A stretch of 64,000 bases of DNA, from positions 920,501 through 984,500 of the forward strand of contig WLWX01000001.1 in the NCBI GenBank assembly GCA_012103375.1, given 5' to 3'. Origin of the DNA: Paracoccaceae bacterium. Lineage in GTDB: Bacteria > Pseudomonadota > Alphaproteobacteria > Rhodobacterales > Rhodobacteraceae. The notes beneath the pieces are model-generated. The model was not told the DNA's origin, made no database searches, and saw only the letters and a list, made by a program, of their open reading frames with translations. The position numbers were made by a program, and so were the translations under genes. Positions 54,949-63,347 of the stretch are shown here, one piece after another (the stretch's first letter is position 1; each line of letters opens with the position of its first letter).

Positions 54949-55245
54949 TCAATCCGCGTTTTTGTTTTTGGAACCGATGCCGCCGTGCACGGTTTCCAAC
55001 TGGTCGGCAAACCCCGGTGCGCCATCGGATGGATCGGCACCCGACTGACCCGGATTGTTGGCAATGCCGTGAATATTGCCGCCATTCGCGTTGGCCCCGT
55101 TGGGGTTTGCATTCGCGCCGGTTCCGACCTTGCTGTGAATATTCGGGTGGATTGTATCCGCCGGAGTATTCACATTCGTCGGCTTGGCCTGCGCGGCAAA
55201 AGCAAAGCTCGTCAAGGCCGTCGCCACAGCTATTGTCTTCAACAT
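54949..55245 (-). CDS. small secreted Asn/Gly-rich protein
   Basis: 98 residues. The signal peptide MLKTIAVATALTSFAFAAQA is followed by a low-complexity, Asn/Gly/Ala-rich mature part (NANPNGANANGGNIHGIANN) ending in KNKNAD. It is predicted to be periplasmic or secreted and mostly disordered. The ribosome site GAGGGACA precedes the ATG. Function is unknown. Confidence 0.7.
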   Translation of the reverse strand: MLKTIAVATALTSFAFAAQAKPTNVNTPADTIHPNIHSKVGTGANANPNGANANGGNIHGIANNPGQSGADPSDGAPGFADQLETVHGGIGSKNKNAD

Positions 55246-55356
55246 GATTTTGTCCCTCTGGTCGTGTTGTGTGTTGATACACATTGCGCAACCAGTGGTT
55301 GTTTTTCGGTAAATTTGTGACCGAAGTGTGTCGATTTCATGACGGCTGGCAGGCCG

Positions 55357-55602
55357 CTAACCCCGGCGCAGCCAGTTGATCAGCCCGATCAGGGCAATCG
55401 TGACCCACAAAACCTCGATCAGGATCGCCCCGGCGTTGGGACGATACCAGAGTGACGCAAGGATCATCAGAGCACCGATCAGGTTAAGCAGATGGAAACG
55501 CGGCGCGCGCGGATCGACCCAGGCTTGCGAAACAGCAAGGTAAGCGCCCGCAATGATCAGCGATCCGGCAACGCCGATCCAGTCAATCAGGGTCATGTCC
55601 AT
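55357..55602 (-). CDS. small membrane protein (CBU_0592-like)
   Basis: 81 residues with three short hydrophobic helices (DWIGVAGSLIIAGAYLAVSQ, NLIGALMILASLWY, LIEVLWVTIALIGLINW). The pattern fits a family of small inner-membrane proteins of unknown function (CBU_0592 type). Start candidates are ATG 55602 and 55596. The gene lies between the secreted-protein and cold-shock genes. Confidence 0.72.
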   Translation of the reverse strand: MDMTLIDWIGVAGSLIIAGAYLAVSQAWVDPRAPRFHLLNLIGALMILASLWYRPNAGAILIEVLWVTIALIGLINWLRRG

Positions 55603-55644
55603 GGGGTCAGTCTGGGGCCAAAACCCCGGCCCTGCAAGGGCGGA

Positions 55645-55674
55645 GGGGCTGTCCCGCAATTCGCGGGAAAGCCC
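55645..55674. terminator. hairpin downstream of the cold-shock gene
   Basis: GGGCT-TCCCGC pairs with GCGGGA-AGCCC around AATTC. It lies past the csp stop on the minus strand and could end that transcript. A TTGTTTT follows on the plus strand only. Confidence 0.45.
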
Positions 55675-55698
55675 TTGTTTTCAATCCCTTGACGGGCT

Positions 55699-55908
55699 TC
55701 AGTCAGCCAGTGCGAGGTTGGTCGCGCTTTCGCGACCGTCGCGGCCGGCTTCGACGTCGAAGGTCACTTTCTGGCCGTCGTCAAGCTGGTTGATGCCAGC
55801 ACGCTCAAGCGCAGAGATGTGTACAAAAACGTCGCGGCTTCCGCCCTCAGGAGCGATAAAGCCGAAGCCTTTGGTGGGGTTGAACCATTTCACGGTGCCA
55901 TTGGCCAT
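55699..55908 (-). CDS. cold-shock protein (CspA family)
   Basis: A 69-residue OB-fold RNA-binding protein. RNP1 is KGFGFI and RNP2 is [26 protein letters not shown] is the standard start. It acts as an RNA chaperone. AAAGGAAAC precedes the ATG at the usual distance, and the long upstream region (to 56182) could hold a thermosensitive leader. Confidence 0.96.
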   Translation of the reverse strand: MANGTVKWFNPTKGFGFIAPEGGSRDVFVHISALERAGINQLDDGQKVTFDVEAGRDGRESATNLALAD

Positions 55909-56182
55909 CGTGTTGTTTCCTTTTACTTTTACCGCCCACATTGTGTGGCGGCCTGGCTAGTCAGCGCATGATCGAAGCTGAAGCCTTGGTAGGAAACAGG
56001 GGTCGATGGTCGGTAACGTCGCGGGGTGCATATGGGACCTGTGTGGGAAAATTGCAAGGGAATTCGGGGGTGTGAGGCGCATATGAGCGGCATATGACCG
56101 ACGTATGAGGCGCCGTGCGATGGGTTGCGGCGGCGTTAACGGCTGCCCCTCAGACGTGTCGCCGCATAGTCAGGAGGCCCCC

Positions 56183-56551
56183 ATGAGCATCGAACATCTG
56201 TTTGAACCACCGCCCGCAAAGAACGGGAAAATCGGCCGCAGCACCCGCATCGCCATCGCCGCCGGCATGCGCCGTCTGAATTCGCTGCACGCCGAGATCA
56301 ATGCGCGCGAGCTGGAGATGCTGCACGTCCCGAAGGCCTGGACTGAACTGCCGGACGCGCACCCGGCGAAACCCAAGAAGGTGCGGGTGACGCTGCTGCT
56401 GGAACCGTCGGTCGCGAAATTCTACCGCGGCTATGGGCAGGGGTATCAGGCGTTGGTGAACGATGTCCTGGCGACCTATGCGCAGCTGCGGATCGCGAAG
56501 TTGTTGAAGGCGACGGAGGACGGGGATGAGGGTGGGTTTGTGGGGATGTGA
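56183..56551 (+). CDS. BrnA-like antitoxin-family protein (orphan)
   Basis: 122 residues. The C-terminal part (VRVTLLLEPSVAKFYRGYGQ, then GYQALVNDVLATYAQLRI) matches the ribbon-helix-helix-like end of BrnA antitoxins. The N-terminal 60 residues (AIAAGMRRLNSLHAEINARE) are helical and unlike typical BrnA. No BrnT toxin gene is adjacent on either side. The ATG follows GGAGGCCCCC. Confidence 0.65.
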   Translation: MSIEHLFEPPPAKNGKIGRSTRIAIAAGMRRLNSLHAEINARELEMLHVPKAWTELPDAHPAKPKKVRVTLLLEPSVAKFYRGYGQGYQALVNDVLATYAQLRIAKLLKATEDGDEGGFVGM

Positions 56552-56710
56552 GGGGCTCAGGCCCGACCTGAAAACCGTCCTGTGGGCGGTTTCAGTGTCG
56601 AAAAGGTGGCGCCCTAGTAGTGTCTCGGTTTGTGCCGGGCAAAATCTAAGTCTACAATAGTCGTGACGGCGCATTGAAGCTCGAATAAATTCGAGTCTAA
56701 AACATGTATG

Positions 56711-57739
56711 CTAGATTTTTCGCCTAAAATCGGAAAGAAGCATCTTGGAAGCTACTGACGCTTTGATTGGGAAATCTTTGAGAATTTCTGACTGCATTTT
56801 CTCACCCTGTTCAATAGTCCTGCGAATGAAAGACTGGGAGTCCTTCATCTGGGACAAATCCAACTTGATCGCAACCCCAGTACCTTTTAATGAGTATGGT
56901 TTTGTATACTGGTTGCGATGATTTAGCTCCAAATAGTCACTTGTTGAAACCACGCAGAACTTTCCGAAACGCCCAGCTAACCTGCTAACTACATAAAGTC
57001 CGAATCCAGAATTATGCCATTCACTGTCTTGTGCAATGCGATCGCTTCGTGAGACGCCCGTAATTCCGGGAAGTAGGGCGGCTTTGATTGCGGCAAGATT
57101 ATTTGCAACATCAACAAACTCATTATCATAGATGTTTGCGGCTATGCCTACACCATCGTCAAACACGGAAATTTCAGCAGAGTTTGACGCGGGCCAGTAT
57201 TGCGCTAAAAAAGCAATTTGATTGCCGTCACTATGTTCTGCCGCGTTTCTTACTATTTCTCGAATGGCATATTGAACTGTATCAAATGTTTCACCGTGAT
57301 CGTCTTGCAAAAGAATTCGAGCAAGATTAATTGCTCGTTCGTTCAGCAGTTCCCCCACTGGCTTTCCAGCAGCTTCTGAAATGAGTTCAGGGATCGACCA
57401 GACTTCTATAGGTGAGGATCTACTTGATCCAACGGCTTCACCTACTTCCTTTGCAAACGGGTTTGGTAGCCCGGTATAGTCGAAGAAGCCAATGTGGTTC
57501 GCGTAACCGTTGAATGCAGTAAGGCCGCCATGATGTCTCCAGTCAATTGACGGATGCTACAATCTCAATTCGTTTATCCTAAAGCCAAAATACATTAGTG
57601 GAAATGGTTCGGCAAATCGACATTCGCTAGAATCGACATTAACTTGCTCGACTTCCCGAAAATCATGCTCATTGATTCCAGTGCGAAAAACGCTTGATAA
57701 AGATGTCAGTTGTCTGGGGAGTTTGATATTCAGATGCAT
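56711..57739 (-). pseudogene. GHKL ATPase (histidine kinase-like) gene with in-frame amber stop
   Basis: A single reading frame from ATG 57739 to the stop at 56711 is interrupted by TAG at 57557-57559. Before it lie 60 residues (LTSLSSVFRTGINEHDFREV ... FAEPFPLMYFGF). After it the frame continues HPSIDWRHHGGLTAFNGYAN, GFFDYTGLPNPFAKEVGEAV and a GHKL ATPase domain: N-box IREIVRNAAEHSDGN, G1 DDGVGI, G2 GFGLYV. No His-containing H-box is seen, so it is an ATPase/anti-sigma-like or signalling protein rather than a kinase. A GTG at 57358 could give a truncated ATPase-only product. The region is clearly lower in GC than its neighbours, suggesting transfer. Confidence 0.75.
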
Positions 57740-57784
57740 CGATCAATTTTTACCTTTTGATGTGTTCGCCGATTTCCGAAGAAT

Positions 57785-57820
57785 CTATGTAACAAATTTC
57801 TTAAACCGAATCCGTTTCGT
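57785..57820. repeat. diverged duplicate of the ettA 3' end
   Basis: On the minus strand it reads KRIRFKKFVT then stop, aligned codon for codon with the true ettA end KRIRFKKFVR then stop at 57928-57963; 27 of 36 bases agree. It sits 143 bases past the ettA stop, in low-GC sequence. Confidence 0.65.
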
Positions 57821-58299
57821 AAATCGATCGTAGCACACAACCTGCACCGAGTGCGCACGCAGTTTTGCGGTGCAAAACCGCTTTCGCGCACGCGTTGAAC
57901 CCAAACGGGAGTTTCAAGAAATGCGCCCTACCGCACGAACTTCTTAAACCGTATCCGCTTCGGTTCCATCGCATCTTCCCCCAAACGCCGCTTCTTGTCT
58001 TCCTCATAATCCTCAAAGTTCCCCTCGAACCACTCCACATGCGCATCGCCCTCGAACGCGAGGATGTGGGTGCAGATGCGGTCCAGGAAAAACCGGTCGT
58101 GGCTGATTGTGTTGAAAAACTCCGAAATCAGAGCGTCGCGGATTTCTTGCGAAAACCTATGAAGCGAAATAGTCGGAAAGCTTTGACCACGAGACAGCGC
58201 ATGGCTGCGCGTGAGCGCATGTAGGCGATTTGGGCCGACCCCCGCGCCAAAAATTTAGGATCGGGCTGCATGGAAAGAAAAATCATCGTTCAGGCCCTA

Positions 58300-59352
58300 A
58301 AGCGTTTCGACATTAACCTGAGACATATCCGGCGGCCTTAAAGTAGTTCCAGCATTCTACTGGGTCGTAGAGATCGCAGATTGCTCCGATTGCTTCGAAG
58401 ACCTGGGTAAAGGACCTGGCCCCGATCCGTCGCAAATGGGCTTTCAGTTTAGAGAAGGCCTGCTCGATGGGATTCAGGTCGGGCGAGTACGGTGGCAGGT
58501 AAAGGAACCAGCAGCCGTGATTGCGTAAAGCCTGCGTCGCCTCCTTATTCCGGTGGGTTGCCAGGTTGTCGAGAATGACGACAGTGCCGGGGTTGATCTC
58601 GGGGACCAGCACTTCGCGGATGTAGGCCGCGAAGGCGGGGCCATCTATCGCTCCCTTGATGACCCAAGGTGCGATCAGCGCGCCTTGGGTCAGGCCCGCG
58701 ATCAAGGTTTGGGTTCCCCAGCTTCCGAAGGGCGCATCCATCGTCAGGCGCTTACCGCGCTTGGCTCTGCCGCGTAGGCGCGTGAGGTTTGTCTTCACTG
58801 CGGTTTCGTCAATAAAGACAACGCGCTCAGGAAAGGTCGCAATGGCTGGCGAGCGGTATCTGAACCAGTCGGCCCGTTGCTGCCTTACCTTGGCGCGGCG
58901 GCGCTCGGTTGCGACCAGCGACTTTTTTTGTACGTGAAGCCGAGCCGGGACAGAAGGTTGGCGATGGAGGAGTGATGCACCCGCACACCCTCTGCATCGG
59001 CCAGCGCATTACGCAACTCAAAGAGCGTGATGTCAGGGTCTTGTGCGATCAACTCCTCAAAGAATTCCCGATGCGGAGCCAGCTTTCCCTTGCCGCGCGG
59101 CGGTCCCTGCCGGGCAGGTTCCGCATGACCCTTCATCCTCACCTGACGCGCCCACCGCGCGCCTGTGGCAGGCGACAGCTTCAACCGCAACGCCGCCGCG
59201 CGCCCGCTCAACCCTTCTTCAATGTATCTCTGAAACCGTATCCGAAGCGCAGATGGCAAAGGTGCTGACATGATCCATCCTCCCAAACAGGATGAATCAC
59301 AGATCAGGTCTCAAGGGAATCCCTCGCGATTCAGGTTCAAGCCGAAACGCTT
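58300..59352 (-). mobile_element. IS630-family insertion sequence, copy C (1053 bp)
   Basis: Same ends as copies A and B. TA duplications at 58298-58299 and 59353-59354. It is inserted in MITE copy 6, so it arrived later than the MITE. Confidence 0.95.
58313..59271 (-). CDS. IS630-family transposase (frameshift fusion), copy C
   Basis: Same structure as copies A and B, with the slippery run at 58923-58929. One base change (G at 58731) turns MDALFGSWG into MDAPFGSWG in the DDE domain, a Leu to Pro change that might affect activity. Confidence 0.9.
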
Positions 59353-60994
59353 TAAAACGGAGTTTTTCAACACAATCGGCTGATGACGACGGCGCAGCCG
59401 GCGAAATCGACCAGGGCGTCTTCCAGAGCGCGGAGGGTTTCAACGTCCAAGTCGTTGGTCGGTTCGTCGAGCAGCAGGACATTGCCGCCTGATTTCAGTA
59501 GTTTGGCCATGTGGACGCGGTTACGTTCACCCCCCGACAGCTGGCCGACCTTCTTCTGCTGGTCGCCGCCTTTGAAGTTGAACGAACTGCAATAGGCGCG
59601 GGAATTCATGGAGGCGTCGCCAAGCTCGATGACCTCGGCCCCGCCCGTGATTTCCTCCCAAACCGTTGCGCCTGCGTCCAGCGCTTCGCGGGACTGGTCG
59701 ACGTAGGACAGCTGCACGGTGTCGCCATAGGTGACCGCGCCCTCGTCGGGCTGGTCCTGCCCGGTCAGCATGCGGAACAGGGTGGATTTACCCGCGCCGT
59801 TCGGGCCGATGACGCCGACGATGCCGCCGGGGGGCAGGCTGAATGTCAGATCTTCGATCAACAGCTTGTCGCCCATGGCCTTTTTCAGGCCCTCAACCTC
59901 GATCACCTTGCTGCCGAGGCGTTCGCCATTGGGGATGACGATCTGTGCGCGGCCGAGTTTTTCACGCTCGGACTGGTTGGCCAGGTCGTTATAGGCGGTG
60001 ATCCGGGCCTTGGATTTCGCCTGCCGGGCCTTGGCACCCTGGCGCATCCAGGCAAGCTCGCGTTCCAGCGTTTTCTGCTTGGATTTATCCTCACGCGCTT
60101 CCTGTTCCAGCCGTTTTGCTTTCTGTTCCAGCCAGGCGGAATAATTGCCCTCATAAGGAATACCGCGGCCCCGGTCGAGTTCCAGGATCCAGCCGGTGAT
60201 GTCATCCAGGAAATAGCGGTCGTGGGTGACGACCAGGATTGTGCCTTTGTAATCAATCAGATGGTTCTGCAGCCAGGCAATGGTTTCAGCGTCCAGGTGG
60301 TTGGTCGGTTCGTCCAGCAGCAGCATGTCGGGCGCGTCCAGCAATAGTTGGCACAGCGCGACACGGCGTTTTTCACCGCCCGACAGCGTGTCGACGGCGG
60401 CGTCATCGGGGGGGCAGCGCAGTGCCTCCATCGCGACGTCGATCTGCGCGTCAAGATCCCAGAGGTTGGCGCTGTCAATCTCATCCTGAAGGGCGGCCAT
60501 TTCGTCCGCCGTGTCGTCGGAATAGTTCATGGCGAGTTCATTGAACCGGTCGAGTTTCGCCTTTTTGCCAGCGACGCCCAGCATGACGTTTTCGCGCACG
60601 TTCAGCGACTCGTCCAACGTCGGTTCCTGGGGCAGGTATCCGACGCGCGCACCCTCGGCGGCCCATGCCTCGCCCGAGAAATCTTTGTCGAGCCCCGCCA
60701 TGATCTTCAGCAGCGTTGATTTACCCGCGCCGTTGACGCCGACGACACCGATTTTGACGCCGGGTAGGAAGGACAGGCGGATGTTTTCGAACAGCTTCTT
60801 GCCGCCCGGATAGGTTTTGGAGACGCCGTCCATGTGATAGACGTATTGATAGGCTGCCATGGGGATGCTCCTGCCGAGAAATGATTGTCCGCGCCCTTTT
60901 ACGGGCGGCGGCGGGCCGGGGCAATCGGCCTCAGCGTGCGTATATGCGTCCTCGCGAACAGATGATCCGGCAGAGGTTACGCGCGCTGCGGCGG

Positions 60995-61555
60995 CTAAAT
61001 CGCCATCCCAATTATCTGAATCGCGAAAGAACTGATCTGCGCCCGGTGCGCGCCGCAGGCGCAGGGCGCGCACGCCGGACCGGCGCCGCAGGTGTCGCGT
61101 TCCTGGCGCAGCCATTGGCGTTGCACGGCCTGCAGGCTTGGCCCGGCGCGTTGATAGAGCGCGCCAAGTTCGGCATCCAGATGCCCCAGCAGGGGCGTGG
61201 CGCAGATCGTCGCCTCGGTCGGGCCAAGGGTGGTGGCACTGCACCAGACCGGGCGGCGCCCTGGGATCTGGCGCAGAACCGACAGTCTTTCGCGGTAGGC
61301 CGTTTCGATACAGAGCATATCCGTGCGGCAGAAATTGCGCGCGGCAAGCCATGCAGACTGATCACCGCGCAGGTTCGTCTGGCGATCTTTCACCCGGTCG
61401 TAAATCACCGTCATCTGGGTATCCAGACCGCCCAACTGGGGAACACTGCAGATCGTCGCCTCGGTCTGGTTCAGGTTCGCGGCACCGCACCAGGATTGCG
61501 CGCTGGCAAACCCGGGCAGCAGGATCAGAAGGGCGGCAAGGGCAAGGTGGCGCAT
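60995..61555 (-). CDS. LprI-like (DUF1311) secreted protein with altered C-terminus
   Basis: 186 residues. The signal peptide [20 protein letters not shown] precedes two lysozyme-inhibitor LprI-like repeats ([20 protein letters not shown] and [20 protein letters not shown]), each with the Cys pair and TEATIC motif of the family. From about residue 158 the coding sequence coincides with the GC-rich repeat at 61037-61084, giving a Cys/Ala-rich tail ([17 protein letters not shown]) unlike the family end. The repeat probably landed in the last codons and changed the C-terminus. Confidence 0.78.
   Translation of the reverse strand: MRHLALAALLILLPGFASAQSWCGAANLNQTEATICSVPQLGGLDTQMTVIYDRVKDRQTNLRGDQSAWLAARNFCRTDMLCIETAYRERLSVLRQIPGRRPVWCSATTLGPTEATICATPLLGHLDAELGALYQRAGPSLQAVQRQWLRQERDTCGAGPACAPCACGAHRAQISSFAIQIIGMAI
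61037..61084. repeat. GC-rich palindromic repeat, copy 2
   Basis: 48 bp, nearly identical to 51564-51609 (differing in a three-base stretch and a two-base gap). It overlaps the 3' end of the LprI-like gene. Confidence 0.7.
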
Positions 61556-61706
61556 CGGGCGGCTTTCATGAGGGTCGCGATCAGCCTAGCGCGGGGGCGC
61601 GAATGTCTGCAACAGCGGCGAAAGCAGAGTTTGCGCCGTGGCGCCCTGTCGCCCGGCTTGCGTTTCTATCGGCACAGATGTGCGCCCTCCGGGTCATTCC
61701 GGCAGC

Positions 61707-62027
61707 TCACAGCGCGACAGGCGATCCATGGGGCGTGCGCATATAGGCGGCTTCCCACGCGGCCTTGCGGTCGGCCTGTTCGTGCGGCCCGATACCAACG
61801 GATGTGGCAAGCCGTTCCAGCGCTGCAAGGGCCGCCGCATAATAGGTGTCGGGCGTGTCGGGCTGATCCGCCCGATGGCGAAGCGCGGCCCCCAGCGCAT
61901 CGGCCCAGTCGGTCGCGTCGATATGCCCGGCGACTATCAGCGTGTCGGCCATGGCCAGCACCTGCGCGTGCCAGGGTTCGGCGAAAACCGGGGCGGCGGG
62001 GGCCAGCGGATCGTCAGGCGCGAACAA
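61707..62027 (-). CDS. nitrile hydratase accessory (activator) protein
   Basis: 106 residues starting at a TTG that overlaps the nthB end by 14 bases. Sequence such as VFAEPWHAQVLAMADTLIVA, ADALGAALRH and TYYAAALAALERLATSVG matches the small accessory proteins encoded after nitrile hydratase genes, related to the N-terminal part of the beta subunit. It helps cobalt insertion into the alpha subunit. The start is inferred from the overlap; no ATG fits. Confidence 0.8.
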   Translation of the reverse strand: MFAPDDPLAPAAPVFAEPWHAQVLAMADTLIVAGHIDATDWADALGAALRHRADQPDTPDTYYAAALAALERLATSVGIGPHEQADRKAAWEAAYMRTPHGSPVAL

Positions 62028-62658
62028 AGTAAGGCTCCCACAGGTCAAGCAGGACGGTATCGCGTGGATCTGCCGCTTCGCCCCAAAGCGCGGGCGCGGT
62101 GAATTCGACGGTATAGAGGTGATGCGCCGTCTCGGTATTCTCGGACACATCGTCGGGATAAAGAAGCGCGCCGTGATGCGCGGTGACGGTGCCGATGCGC
62201 CCACGGGCATAGGCGGGCAGGCGGGTGTGACCGGCATGGCCGTGGGGCAGGGTGGTGATCGTTGCACCGATTGCGAAGGCGGGCGCGGCATCAATCGGGC
62301 GCGAGAAATCTGCGCGCGCTGCACGCACCCGCGCGATTGCGGCGTCAAGGTCGCGCGCTTCGGGCGCAGGTTGGGCTGTGTCGGCATGACCGGCCAGAAC
62401 CTCTTCCGCAGTGGCGATCCCCCCGGCGACCATTTTGGTCAGGTCGCGCAGGCACCATTTTTCGAAATAGCTGGCCGTCAGGTAAAACCCCGGCGGCAGC
62501 AGCTCCAGAATATGCCGCCCCCGGTCGATATTGCCGCCCAGCCAGGCGTTGGTCGAGATTGCCCATTGGCGACGCTCCCACTCATGGGCAAACGGCGGGC
62601 TGTCGACGTCGATGGAGCCAAAGCCTTCCTTGCCGCCAAGATCATGCACACCGTCCAT
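62014..62658 (-). CDS. nthB: nitrile hydratase subunit beta
   Basis: 214 residues. MDGVHDLGGKEGFGSIDVD is the typical beta-subunit start, and HHLYTVEFTAPALWGEAADP near the end is the SH3-like domain. It pairs with the alpha subunit to hydrate nitriles to amides. Its ATG overlaps the nthA stop by one base. Confidence 0.93.
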   Translation of the reverse strand: MDGVHDLGGKEGFGSIDVDSPPFAHEWERRQWAISTNAWLGGNIDRGRHILELLPPGFYLTASYFEKWCLRDLTKMVAGGIATAEEVLAGHADTAQPAPEARDLDAAIARVRAARADFSRPIDAAPAFAIGATITTLPHGHAGHTRLPAYARGRIGTVTAHHGALLYPDDVSENTETAHHLYTVEFTAPALWGEAADPRDTVLLDLWEPYFVRA

Positions 62659-63296
62659 CAGGCACCGACTTTCAGATCTCGGTCGGTGCCGATCATCGAG
62701 TCGCGCGTCACGATGGATGCAAGGCGCGCTTCGTCCCAGCCGTCGGTTCCTTCGGGGCGTTGCGGGACGACGAGATAGCGCAACTCGGCGGTGCTGTCCC
62801 AGACTTTCACCCCGGTTTCGGCGGGCAGGTCGACGCCGAATTCGGCCAGAACCGCGCGGGGTTCGCGCACGGCGCGGGCGCGGTAGGCGCTGGATTTATA
62901 CCAGGCGGGCGACATTCCCAGCAGTGAGAATGGATAGCAGGAACATAAGGTACACACCACAAGGTTGTGGGTTTCGCGCGTGTTTTCAATGGCTTTCAGG
63001 TGCCCGGTGGCATGGCCGTCATAGCCAAAGTCGGCAATTGCGTCCGTTGCATCGGCCAGCAGGCGGTCGCGAAAACCCGGATCGACCCAGGCCCGCGCCA
63101 CAACTTCGGCGCCACGTTTTGGACCGATGTGATCCGAGTAAGCCTCGACCCAGGCATCCAGGGTTTCCGGCGCCACCAGGCCCTTTTCCACCACCAGTGA
63201 TTCCAGCGCCTTGACCCGCAGTGCGGGATCGCTGGGCAGGTGGCTGTGCAGATGCCGGTGGGTCTGTGCCGCCTTGTCGCTGTCGAAAATACTCAT
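62658..63296 (-). CDS. nthA: nitrile hydratase subunit alpha (cobalt type)
   Basis: 212 residues. The metal site V-C115-T-L-C118-S-C120 has Thr after the first Cys, the mark of cobalt-type enzymes (iron types have Ser). The two later cysteines are normally oxidised to sulfinic and sulfenic acids. GMSPAWYKSSAYRARAVREP follows, as in the family. I chose ATG 63296, with GGAGG five bases upstream, over 63311. Operon order is nthA-nthB-accessory. No amidase gene is seen beside it. Confidence 0.94.
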   Translation of the reverse strand: MSIFDSDKAAQTHRHLHSHLPSDPALRVKALESLVVEKGLVAPETLDAWVEAYSDHIGPKRGAEVVARAWVDPGFRDRLLADATDAIADFGYDGHATGHLKAIENTRETHNLVVCTLCSCYPFSLLGMSPAWYKSSAYRARAVREPRAVLAEFGVDLPAETGVKVWDSTAELRYLVVPQRPEGTDGWDEARLASIVTRDSMIGTDRDLKVGA

Positions 63297-63347
63297 GCGC
63301 GCCTCCGCCATGCAGGGTGCGTGGCGTGGCGGATGTGGTCAAGTGGA

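Larger units (their letters stand above)
58105..59377. mobile_element. 218-bp miniature element, copy 6, with IS630 nested inside
   Basis: The MITE in the orientation of copy 5, flanked by perfect GGCT (58101-58104 and 59378-59381). An IS630 element entered at a TA inside it. Without the IS and one TA the MITE is exactly 218 bp. Confidence 0.95.
57928..60860 (-). pseudogene. ettA: energy-dependent translational throttle protein EttA (ABC-F), interrupted
   Basis: An ABC-F ATPase that binds the ribosomal E site. The 5' part (60860-59378) carries both NBDs: Walker [10 protein letters not shown] and GPNGAGKST, signatures LSGGEKRR and LSGGERNR, two LLLDEPTN Walker B motifs and the arm between. 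A MITE with a nested IS630 then interrupts it after VVIS. The 3' part (58104-57928) continues HDRFFLDRICTHILAFEG to KRIRFKKFVR. Removing the insertion plus one GGCT duplication (AGCC on this strand) restores VISHDRFFLD and a 1656-bp, 551-residue frame, the normal EttA length. The current truncated frame loses the second switch histidine and the C-terminal end. The start [20 protein letters not shown] is the family N-terminus. Confidence 0.93.

Noticed and set aside
59382..61352. Long N-terminal extension of ettA up to 61352
   Set aside because: The EttA N-terminus [12 protein letters not shown] begins at 60860. The upstream part is shadow coding over the GC-rich repeat and the LprI-like gene.
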